Source: Ypsolopha sequella
Taxonomy: Eukaryota; Arthropoda; Insecta; Lepidoptera; Ypsolophidae
NCBI GenBank assembly: GCA_934047225.1
Contig: OW204000.1
Coordinates: forward strand, 14,464,001-14,528,000
Direction of reading: 5' to 3'
Length of the DNA stretch: 64,000 nt
The position numbers and the translations under genes were made by a program. Position 1 is the first letter of the stretch. Each line of letters begins with the position of its first letter. The notes below the pieces were generated by a model, which ran no database searches, had not been told where the DNA came from, and saw only the letters and a list, made by a program, of their open reading frames with translations. Positions 47,148 to 56,872 of this stretch are shown here, piece by piece.

Positions 47148-47752
47148 TTAGGGTACCGTAGGACCTAGAGGTAGTATTATATTATCTGTGCTAGAGGGTA
47201 CAAAAGTAACGATTATGGCACAGATTTAGAGTAATCAGTGAAAAATTGTAATGTGCCACCCCGCCCACTATACCCAAAACTGGTGGATCGAAAATATATA
47301 AAAAAAAATATTGATTATAACTGGACTAACAACTGAACAATTTCAGGAAAACTATAACGATTTAAAAAATGTTTAACTGAAGTGAGAAAAAGAAAATAAT
47401 TAAAAAAGCCAATTGTAAAATATATAGTTTCGTTATATTTACTTGCACCAATTTCGAGAGATCCTTGAAAAATCGAAAAAAAATGTCCAAAAATCATGTT
47501 GATTTGATTATGTAAAGATTACAGGATAAAATATAGCGGCTTAAAAAAATTACTAAAGAAAGCAAAGTTTAAAAAAAAAATTGAGATTATTCTTACTAAA
47601 TGATACCTTTTTCAATTATTTGGTACAATCAATTTTTTTTTAATGTACTTAGCAGTTATGGGCAAGATTTTAAATACCATTTTCTTTGCCTTTCCTCAAA
47701 ACTGCGAAATACGGAACCATACGCGCCCGAGTCTGACTCGCACTTAACTGTT
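47148..47752 (+). mobile_element. AGGGTTCCGTA-family repeat, diverged
   Basis: It begins 'TTTTTAGGGTACCGTAGG' and ends 'ACGGAACCATACGCGCCCGA' plus GTCTGACTCGCACTT. The internal wording ('GATTACAGGA', 'GGTACAATC') is that of the 17268 copy with many changes. Confidence 0.6.
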
Positions 47753-47761
47753 TTTTTTTAA

Positions 47762-47868
47762 ATGGCGGCTGGATGAAGATGACTGAGGACCGCCAAGAGT
47801 GGCGTAATATGGGGGAGGCCTATGTCCAGCAGTGGACGAATACGGGCTGATGGATGGATGGTTGGTGG
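47762..47868 (+). mobile_element. RTE-like LINE 3' end
   Basis: It contains 'GGCCTATGTCCAGCAGTGGA' followed by GATGGATGG repeats, the usual end of RTE-like LINEs in Lepidoptera. It carries only the last coding triplets (..AYVQQWT-like) and the tail. Confidence 0.65.
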
Positions 47869-48339
47869 ATGATGGACCTACATGTTTTGTGATATTACGA
47901 TATTAAGACAAGCTTTTTTAGTTCGTTGCGGGACATTTATCTGAGACTTAGAATGAGGATAAATAAAATACCTATTGATGAATTAAGTAACTATTGATTG
48001 ATTCATTCTTCTTTTTTTCGTTATGATAAATTTTTCGTATGATATATTGCAATTAAAATTTTCTGTTGTATAATTCAAAAATGGAAGCATTAACATTGCC
48101 GCTAGCGGTTCCTAGTAGTCTGGTAAGATTGGATGCTGTGCCGTCAAATAAAAAACAAGAAGGATTTTTGCGTATACATACGAGTATAACATGATTCAGG
48201 GCCGTAGCCCGACTGTGTAATCACGACAGGCTGAGAAAAATCAGGGTAGGCCTTTAGAATTTGTCAATATTTTTCGGACCCTTAATTTTATAGAACGTAT
48301 TTGACGCTGGTTTAGAGTTTGGTTGCACTTATTTGACCC

Positions 48340-48765
48340 CCGGTAAAGTTTCTTTGGCGAGTTCGAACGCCGAGCCGCATTTTCGAACGAAACTATTGCT
48401 TGTTCTCTGAATTGATCCTGTTGTAAATTGTTTTTGGCGAAGCCGAAGACTGAAACGCGTTTCCAAATGAAAGATTTTTTATAACTGTTTTGACCTTCTT
48501 ATCTAGTATGTTTTTGGACCAAACTATTTCTTGTTCCTTGAATCGATTCTCTGGTAAAGTGTCTTTGGCGAGGTCGAAGGCCAAGCCACCTTTCTGAACG
48601 GAATTATTAGGTAAAGCGTTTTTTGCGAAGCCAAAGGCCGAGCCGCGTTTCCGAACGAAATTGTTTCTTGATCTCTTATTTGATTAGTACAGGTAAAGTA
48701 TTTATGGCGAGGTTAAAGGCCGAGCCACATTTCCAAACGAAGTAATTTTTTGACAACTGATTTGA
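48340..48765. repeat. Degenerate tandem array, about five ~80-bp units
   Basis: Units starting GGTAAAG or similar (about 48342, 48421, 48552, 48609 and 48693) each contain TTGGCGAGGCCGAAGGCCGA-like sequence and GTTTCCGAACGA. The spacing varies (57-131 bp). It is non-coding and lies in the large intron 55391-44874. Confidence 0.7.
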
Positions 48766-49524
48766 TCCCTTATTTTTTTTCCACTGAATCTATCCTCCGC
48801 TTAAGAGTCATTGCCAAGGCCGAAATTAAAAAACTACCAATATTTGTTTTCGTTATTATTATCATGGACGAATCGTTCATGTTATTATTAACTCGAAATC
48901 CTTAGCAAACTCTGGCTAGCGGCTAGGGCAGGCTTATGGGCCTGACATGATTTCTGTTAAAACTACACCACTTCATTCGGCTTCCTAATTTTTTTACATA
49001 TGTAAACCTAACACGTTCTTCCTCACTTCGCTAGTCGCCGCATTTATTTTTACTTTTAACTGAAATACTTGTTTACAAACTTCAATCATAAAATATATCA
49101 AAAAACGAAAAATTTTCAAGCCCGAAACCTAATTACTAAAATCTAGTGCCCTTAACCACAGCATCAAAGATTCTATATCTGAAATGACAAAGCCAACTTA
49201 ATCAAGTTTTTCACATGATAGTGGTCACGTGACTCGCGGCACCGCATCCGATCTTAGTACAGTACTGTTAGCGGCAACGTAGACACTTCCTTAAAAAATT
49301 TCTCAAAATATTTTATACTAAAACATCCCGGCTTTCGAAACTCGTTCCATTTTTCATAATGGCCCTAACACCACAATTCTTTCCGTCTAAATTATTAATT
49401 TTGTTTTGGACGCCGCTAATTGTCTGGCTTAATTTTGAAAGATAACCAATCAGACAACTGAGTTAACGTAGTGTTCAGTTCAAACCACTGTGGAATATAC
49501 TCTTGTTTTCGTCAACATACGCGG
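48766..49524. other. Intronic, no gene recognised
   Basis: AT-rich DNA with no recognised element. Confidence 0.4.
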
Positions 49525-49700
49525 TCAAATGAGACCGATAGATTTCTATCGAGCCGAATTTTTCCAATCGCGTTTCTGTTCTAACAGATCCTTAGAAAAA
49601 GAATCCAAAAATAATATACTATTTTATCAAAATAATACATTATTTACTGAAATAGATATGCACGTTCTAAAAGTGTCGATTTTTTTCCGTAGCGCCTTAA
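49525..49700 (-). mobile_element. TTAA MITE, family A (end fragment)
   Basis: It reads 'GATAGATTTCTATCGAGCCG', 'AATCGCGTTTCTGTTC' and ends 'CGTAGCGCCTTAA', the reverse of the left end at 42084. About 250 bp of the other end is missing. Confidence 0.65.
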
Positions 49701-50402
49701 AAAGTTAAATGGATATGAAGACTGCTTCAACGGAACATTCTTTGAGTTTAAAACTCATACCTACAAGATCATCCAGAACATTTTTGTGTTTCATCTTTCG
49801 ATCAACAATCAATCTGTCGCACGCGTCATAAATAACGGCTAGGCATGTAGGGGCACAATTACATTGTATTCCCAGGAAAATTGCGTCACATCGGTGCCAA
49901 ATGAAGCGTCTTTTCCATCATTGTATTAGTGTAGTACCTATCCGTGGTCCGTAGAACCGTGTAATTAACGGCATTCGTACCGCATAGCTTGTAAACAGTG
50001 AAATGATCGATCCAGTCGACGCAGAAATCTCGTTCTGTGCTGTTTGCTGTGCACAATGACTCGGACATCCTGCGTGGAGACAATGCGCCCGCGCACCATT
50101 GTTGCCGCCCTGCGTTTGTAAACACAGGCTGATAGATCACATCGCTCAGGACACTGATATGCAATGAAATATTTCTGTATATTGATTGATAGACCAGTTT
50201 AGTTCAGAACGCCGCCAGCGAGCAGTCTAGGCAAATCATAACAAAACTGCTAGACAGAAAATAACTGTATGAACGTAATTTTTAAAGTGGGCTAGTTCGA
50301 ACGAAACCGCCCAGTGAGCGATTTTAAGAGGAGGCCTTCTTTTTTCAACAGTTTTTGAACGATTATACTGAATCTACCACAAACGCAATCAATATGAAAC
50401 TT
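49701..50402. other. Intronic; one open frame of uncertain nature
   Basis: A minus-strand frame at about 49886-50180 is open for some 95 codons, has four cysteines (WCAG, LCTAN, FCVDW, LCGTN) and mixed codon use, but no ATG near its start and no clear splice pair. I do not call it a gene. Confidence 0.3.
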
Positions 50403-50672
50403 ATACAACGTGTAACAGAAAGGTGTAACCATATTTGAAGAGCTTATTCAGTCAATGGTATAGAACAACTTTTACTATGGAACAAACCCTGTAAATAGAA
50501 AAAAAAAAAACTTTTTCATAGAAAAATGCAATGCCGCTCGGCTGAAATGTATGGAAGGCCAGATTTTTTTTTTGAGATTTCATGGTTGGGGCTCCATAGT
50601 AAAAGTTGTTCAATACCATTGACTAAATAAGCTCTTCAAATATGGTTACACCTTTCTGTTACACGTTGTATA
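50403..50672. mobile_element. TA-flanked MITE, CAACGTGTAACAG family
   Basis: The ends ACAACGTGTAACAGAAAGGT and its exact complement are flanked by TA. The arms of about 80 bp include 'TTGAAGAGCTTATTCAGTCA'. Confidence 0.85.
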
Positions 50673-51034
50673 TATGTTTTTTCAAAGCTTTATCTTTACG
50701 TTGTAAGTAGCGTTACCTAATTGGAAAACTTTCGCTCGATAGATTTTATTTTTGAAAATAGTCTCTTGTTGAGTGTTTTTTTGGTTTTGTGTTTAATCCA
50801 TTAGATTTTTATGTGTCATATTTTACTATCAATACGAAAATCTTGTTTATTAACCAATGTAAGTTCAAAAATGACTTAAATGCAATATTGTAATTTTAGT
50901 CGATTTTAATCTTAAAATTAGACTCGTTCTGAATCGTTTCGCGCGCATTTTGGCGCACGCGATTCTCAACTTTATGGAAGTAAGTCTACGAGTTATAATT
51001 GCAAAGCCGCTGTGCGCCTAAGGAAGGCCTCGTC

Positions 51035-51752
51035 TTAAGGGTCGGTTGCGCCATACATGCTCTCGCGTTTGGACAATTTAGCTTTTTAAAACAAAATATT
51101 AGTAACGAATAAAATTTGTTTAAGTAGTTAAGAAGTTGAACTACATTATAATTTTTCAGATTTGACACAAGTATCACAACCATCAAGAAAAAAATCGGAA
51201 ATATCAGTAAAATCACGGAAAACGTAATTTGGCTTTGGAACTAGTATGATCAATCTACTGATATAACTACAAAATAAAATATTTTTTTATAGAGTAAAGA
51301 AATGAAAGTATTATGAAAGTGAAGTATATGAATTGTATTTCCTTTCGTTATTTTAAAAGAAATATTCAAACTTTCTATATTTTTCCTGTACAGAAAAATT
51401 ACGCAAAAAGAATTTGAATGTTTGTGTATTTCTTTTTAAATAACGAAAGGAAAAAAATATTAAAATATTATATGAATAAGTTACTTTGATTTCTTTACGA
51501 AAAAAAAATATTTCAATTTGGAACAAAAAAAATATTTGTTTCTGTTTGCTACGTTAAATTACGTTTTTCGTGATTTTAGTGATTTTTCCGATTTTTTTTC
51601 TCGATGATTGTGATACTTGTGTCAAATCTGAAAAATTTTAATGTAGTTCAACTTCTTAACTACTTATACAAATTTTATTTGCTAAAAATATTTTGTTTTA
51701 ATATGCTAAATTGTCCAAACGCGAGAGCATGTTTGGCGAAACCGACCCTTAA
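51035..51752. mobile_element. TTAA-flanked foldback MITE, family B
   Basis: TTAA lies at 51035-51038 and 51749-51752. The ends GGGTCGGTTGCGCCATACAT and complement GGGTCGGTTTCGCCAAACAT head ~190-bp arms. It is a full relative of 7194-7907 along its length. Confidence 0.8.
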
Positions 51753-52127
51753 TACGATTGAACACTATTAGAGTCGACACCCTTTAGTACAAGCTAGGGC
51801 GCTTGTGATAAACACATTTATGAAAATGTTATTATTTAACAAGTTATTCGTACTTTAATGGAAAACTGAGGCTTATATGAGAAACGTAATTAATAACCAT
51901 ACATTATTATGGTTTCCGAAAAGAAAAACGGAAGTTTTCGCTCAAAATTCTGAGATATCTGCGACAAAAGGTTATTTTAATGGGGTACCTAGTTTGCAAT
52001 TTATTTTTATTCGATAATAATTTAATTAGTGTTCTCAGCAAAGCACAGCATTTTTTTGAGGGTTTAGCAACCTTACACTTGACGTCAAAAATTTCTAGTT
52101 TTAGTCTAATTAGGGATAAGTGATAAA
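51753..52127. other. Intronic, no gene recognised
   Basis: AT-rich DNA without recognised elements. Confidence 0.4.
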
Positions 52128-52492
52128 CAGGTGGTAGAGCTGATGCCGGGCTCGATTGTGGAGGTACCACCATCTTACTCGTAGACCCCCTCGAAGTAAT
52201 TCGGAGGAGAGTAAGAGGACAGCTCACAGGCAAAAAACCAGGAGGCCCACCATACCTGGGACCGATGGATGGCAGTATATCCATCCCTAACGGCCGTGCC
52301 TTATATGGAACAGACTGGTGACGGGCACAGCATCACTGGTGCGAGGGTTCCGGCACCGCGCTCACCAACCCGCCTGCCCAGCGTGTGTGAGTATGGGCAA
52401 TTCTTCCAGGATGACTGCCGGGAGTGGCAAAGTCCTGGAAAGGCTTATGTCCAGCAGTGGACGAACTAGGCTGATGGATGGATGGATGAGGG
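52128..52492 (+). mobile_element. RTE-tailed non-autonomous retroelement, complete
   Basis: It starts 'AGGTGGTAGAGCTGATGCCG' and ends 'CTTATGTCCAGCAGTGGACG' plus (GATG)n. The interior 'AGGTACCACCATCTTACTCG' and 'GGTTCCGGCACCGCGCTCAC' aligns with both halves of the interrupted copy at 32246-33962. A short RTE-like reading (GKAYVQQWTN) occurs at its 3' end, which suggests it borrows an RTE 3' end. Confidence 0.7.
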
Positions 52493-53154
52493 ATAAGTCC
52501 GCCGTATAAGTATATTTTCTTTGATGTACATTTTAACTTAGAAAACATATTCTTCCCTAAAAACTTTTGCCCATGAAAAAGCGGGATATTGTATATTATG
52601 TAAACTTTGAGTGTGATATGAAATACTTTTAAACTGCAATCATTGTTGGCCATTAGGAAGAACATGAGAAAACCAATTAAAAAGTGCAACTCGTAAAATG
52701 TAATATTGAATGTAATACTTTTACGCAATCTCCATTTTATCGAACTTCCTGATATATAAAATTGCAGTATTGTATTTTAATTTATCTGCAACAAATATTA
52801 CAGTATCGTTTCACCAGGAAAGATTGCAGGTCATAAATATGCATTTACTTATATTAGAAAGGCAATAACATTGCCGATGTCATAAATATTGAACGAGCGC
52901 ACGGGAAATTACATATGTAAAAAATTTGAAATAAATATTTATATGAATATTATATTATATTATAATAAGCTTTTCATTTAATTTTATAATTATAAACACA
53001 AAAATAACAGTTTTATATATTTTCGAGATATATTTCGGCCCACTTCTGATGCCGGCCCCAAAGTAGGCCGATTTTTTACATATGTAAAAAACGAGATACT
53101 TCTTTTAGTGGACAAAAATTTTGGATTTTAAAAATTATATTTACTTGTCTACAT
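52493..53154. other. Intronic, no gene recognised
   Basis: AT-rich DNA. The block at 53037-53070 is the reverse of the minor repeat noted at 27138. Confidence 0.4.
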
Positions 53155-53403
53155 ATACAGCGTGTAACAGAAAGGTGAAACCATATTTGAAGAGCTTATT
53201 GAGTCAATGGTATAGAACAACTTTTACAAAAAAATTTACCTGTTTCATAGAAAAATGCAATGCCGCTCGGCTGAAATGTATGGAAGGGCAGATTTTTTTC
53301 TGAGATTTCTGGGTTGTCTCCATAGTAAAAGTTGTTCTATGCCATTGACTGAATAAGCTCTTCAAATATGGTTACACGGTACCTTTCTGTTACACGTTGT
53401 ATA
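53155..53403. mobile_element. TA-flanked MITE, CAACGTGTAACAG family
   Basis: The ends CAGCGTGTAACAGAAAGGTG and CCTTTCTGTTACACGTTGTA are flanked by TA. It is close to 50403-50672. Confidence 0.85.
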
Positions 53404-53915
53404 TACTCGTAGTTAGTGCAAAACGTGGACATGTAAAAATAAATAGCACATAATTAGTTTTACTTAATTTTGGGTTTTGAAGACGTAGGCAGGATAAAGC
53501 AATGATAAGAGTATTAATGATTATGAACAAATAATCATAATTGCGTTTTAAAAATGAACTCTTGGTAAATGTAAGTTTAATATTTTTAAAGTGATTGAAT
53601 TCGCAAATTCGCTCCAAATAGCCTCGTGATTCGTTACAGATTACTTATCGCCTGATTAACACATTCACGGCGATTCAAAAAACATTAAAATTAAATAATA
53701 ACGCTGCAATTTTTATTATTTTAGGAAATCTCTTTGACACTTTGAAAAACTTTATTAAGTTGTTTCAGAAACTTGTCGTCATTTGTTTTATTGGTTGTCC
53801 CATATATCTGCAGTTTTATGTCCTGGGTAAGTCATAAAGTAATCGGGCTTGCTTTCTCGCGGTGCAATGTCGTGGTTCCACAGTGACGCGGTGCGCGGGG
53901 CGTAGCGCACCTAAA
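53404..53915. other. Intronic, no gene recognised
   Basis: AT-rich, no recognised element. Confidence 0.4.
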
Positions 53916-54131
53916 GCTTTGGCACACAGAAAGCGGGACAAAAGCGGAGCTCGATAATGCGATACTATGGAAGTATATGAGAGACACCACACAGAAAGCG
54001 TGGCAGGAGCGGGGCAGGGCATCACGCCGCGCTTTCTGTGTGGCGTCTCTCAATACTTCCATAGTAATATCCCCGCCAACGTGCACGCTATAATCGCGCC
54101 CCGCTCTGCCCCGCTTTCTGTGTGCCGAAGC
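53916..54131. mobile_element. GC-rich foldback MITE, GCTTYGGCACACAGAAAGCGG TIR
   Basis: The left end GCTTTGGCACACAGAAAGCG and the complement of the right end differ at one base. The CACACAGAAAGCG motif is repeated internally at 53990 and, in reverse, at 54030, giving a nested hairpin. The GC content is high for the region. Confidence 0.75.
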
Positions 54132-55207
54132 CTCCAAGTGAAAGCAGAGTCGACCGCTGACGTCACTCCGCTCGCTACAACGAACCGACTGCGCTTAATC
54201 GCACTTTAATATCTAAGTGAAATCCACTAGAAAATAAATATTTAATCTGCTGCTGCAAACCATTAACTGCGGTAGGGCATTGTCATGTCATCCATCAATT
54301 TTGCTTGGCTACTGTCAGCTTACCTAGTAGATATAGACAGTGGTGCATCATAAAATTGTTTTGTCGCATGAATAGGCAGCAATATAAACTACTTGTGCAT
54401 TGAATGGATTTTTGCATGAACAATCGTCAACTGATGTTGCGTGGACAAAACGAGTAAACAATATACAAACGCATTATTCGTAACGCTGTTTGCAAACAAA
54501 CTCTAGAAGATGAATCGTCTAGCTAGAGAATAACTAGCTTCTTCATATCCCAGATGTGTGGTGAAGACTTCGAGCTAACAGGGAAAGTACCTACATCTAG
54601 TCTTTGAGTGGAGGAAAAAATATTTAGTGCCGGATGTTTACGCAAGATATGCTAAGTATTTGTTTATAAATATTCATGTTTTAATGTAAGATAATACATT
54701 TAAAATTGTTTTGTAATCTTTGGTTGAGTTAATAATACTTATAATAAAAGCTATCATTTTGGCATCAAGAAGCAGAATTTAATTTTAAATTAAATCAAAA
54801 CACCGGAAGACCAAAGTGGCTATATTAGGTTGATAATCCAGCTCAGGATATCTTGGTTAAGGACTTGAACACGTGAAGGTCAAACTCTTACTAAGGGTTG
54901 GTCTAACAATCACCACTATGCAATATCCAGCAATGCAAAAACTTCAACGATGAAAAATATATTTTGCTATTAGTGGTCTTAATTACCAACAGATCCATCG
55001 TGGGCAGATCGTAAAGATTCGAAAATCTTTCACCAAAGGTAAAAATAGGTGCGGCGATGAGCGGAAAGTGTTTGGTTTATAGGTACATGTAAATAAATTT
55101 GTGGAGCCGAGCGAAGCGAGGCAACCCTCCTAATTTTAACAAAAACACGACATGTCCAGGCACATCATGATATGCCCAATTCTACGATGTGCTGACGACA
55201 TATATGT
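54132..55207. other. Intronic, no gene recognised
   Basis: Mixed-composition DNA. 'GATCGTAAAGATTCGAAAATC' and 'GGTGCGGCGATGAGCGG' at 55007-55070 resemble in reverse the block at 1405-1500, a minor repeat. Confidence 0.4.
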
Positions 55208-55295
55208 ATAACGCTACCTGATGAGGAGGACGGAGGACAGCCAAGAGTGACGTAAGCAGTTGACGAACACAGAATGTATGGATAATGGATGACGC
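55208..55295 (+). mobile_element. Decayed RTE-like LINE 3' end
   Basis: It holds 'AGGACAGCCAAGAGTGACGT', 'GTTGACGAACACAG' and (ATGGAT)n, a worn version of 47762-47868 just downstream (in gene sense) of the exon at 55391. Confidence 0.5.
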
Positions 55296-55390
55296 TACTG
55301 ACGCTACTTTACTGGTTTCTATTATTTTGTACACCAAGTAGATAAAAAGTTGTAAACCCACAGGTAAGAACAAAAAAAGAAATTAGGTAC

Positions 55391-55570
55391 CTGTAGTTTA
55401 TCCTCATCAATCTTTGATTCTGCTTGCGTGAGGGCATCCTCCTTGGTATGACTATCAGCTGCAGGCGGCTGGATCGCCTGCGCCGGCGCTGATGCCGCCT
55501 CCGTGGCCTGAGAGGGCTTCGGGGGAGCGGCGTGCAGCGCATGCGCATTGGCTATAGGCAGGGGCTCATC
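55391..55570 (-). CDS. Type II membrane protein gene, Ala/Pro-rich linker exon
   Basis: The exon is 180 nt: acceptor ..GTTTTCAG before 55570, donor GTACCT after 55391. It is phase 0 at both ends, so it could be skipped without shifting the frame. It encodes DEPLPIANAHALHAAPPK, an Ala/Pro/Gln-rich stretch and then TKEDALTQAESKIDEDKLQ. Low-complexity Ala/Pro content points to a flexible stalk between the membrane helix and the acidic part. The donor (GTACCT) is weaker than those of the neighbours, which with symmetric phase makes it a candidate cassette exon. The family is not recognised. Confidence 0.85.
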
Positions 55571-56590
55571 CTGAAAACAACAGCAGAAGAGTCCTTTAGT
55601 ATTGGCTTAGAGGATTGTATACATTTTGTGTTATATATAAGCATGGCGAAATCGCAAGCGACATTAGAGATATCATTTCCACGCCGTTTTCGTTAAATCT
55701 CAGTCGTTACATATACATGTACACATAACCTGATTACATTTTTAGATTGCATCGCATGAAGTAATCCGTCGAGAATTTAGCAAACGTTTACCAGATATTT
55801 CCATCTGTAGCAATTACGACGCAAAAAGGTTGGCAACCTCCATCACCGCTCACTTTAGCGCAAAAACCATCAAAGTGCTCATCATAAAATGGCTGATTTA
55901 CGTTTGAATGAGCCCAGTTACGTAACATAGGGCTATTAACTATACCGACATTGAAGATTGTCATTGTTGAACGCAGTGTTCTCGCAGGATAATCACCGCG
56001 TCACAACACCGAGCGAAACACAATTAAATTATGCACTTCGTGTTGAAGACTGAAGAACAACCTTCAGCGGCGCAAGGTGAATAGGTGACGGGGAACAATC
56101 TGAAACTTTTTAATTTCTTGTATGTGTAAAGGGGCTTTAGGCAGTTGTCGGCCAACGATCAGCCGAGCGGCAATGTTCGCGACCGCAACAGATAGAAAAC
56201 GTCGATTACGTCGGCGGCGCCATTGTCGCATTGTATGCTACGCCCACGCCACTTTTACCAGATTTGCGAAACGTTTTATAAGCGATGTCTGACATCTAAA
56301 CATCGCTGTCGTCGCCTGCGCACCAGTGTTGCGTGATCGAGGGGAAATTGCTACTGCGCCTTTATGTGACAACTACGTGACAAGTGGTAAAAACTTGCAA
56401 ATATTTCCCTACGTGCATTGATGTAACGTGGATATAACAAACGATAAGTACCTCTGTCTGTACGAGGTATACTCGTACATAGATAATGATTGATGCAATT
56501 GCTGTGTGAGACACCGAACATCGTCCTTAATTCATTTTACATTTCTCAATAATTGTTTTTGCAATACACCTCAAAGGTGAAGATTCTATC
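55571..56590. other. Intronic, no gene recognised
   Basis: GC-richer stretch at 56150-56330 with imperfect inverted blocks (such as 'CAGTTGTCGGCCAACGATCA') that may be an old MITE. Confidence 0.4.
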
Positions 56591-56872
56591 TTATGTTACG
56601 AGATAGAGCAAGAAATAAATACATACATAAATGCATATACTCACGCCTGTCTTCCAGAGGGGTAGGCAGAGACTATAGATTTCTCTGCTACGATTGTGAC
56701 ACACTTCTTTCGCCTCTTCCACATCCATCATTCTAGTCATACAAGCTTTTCTATTCCGAGTACTTTTTACAATACCCTTGTTCAATATGTCGCCAATTTG
56801 GTCAGCATACGTCCTTCTAGGGCGGCTTGGTAGAGCTCTACTTTCGAAAAGTTCCCTTCGAAATATGGTCAC
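56591..56872 (-). pseudogene. LINE reverse transcriptase C-terminus and tail
   Basis: The minus-strand reading RRTYADQIGDILNKGIVKST, then RNRKACMTRMMDVEEAKEVC, then HNRSREIY matches the well-known C-terminal block of a lepidopteran non-LTR element (R-P-R-R-T-Y..D-Q-I-G-D). It is followed by 'GGCGTGAGTATATGCATTTA' and TGTATG-type tail sequence. Only the last 70 or so residues remain; the insertion is 5'-truncated. Confidence 0.7.

Noticed and set aside
49886..50180. Minus-strand open frame with four cysteines
   Set aside because: There is no ATG near the start, no signal peptide, and no convincing acceptor/donor pair. It is left as intronic sequence until expression is shown.
53816..54209. 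Three overlapping open frames of 69-101 codons
   Set aside because: They come from the GC-rich inverted-repeat element 53916-54131.
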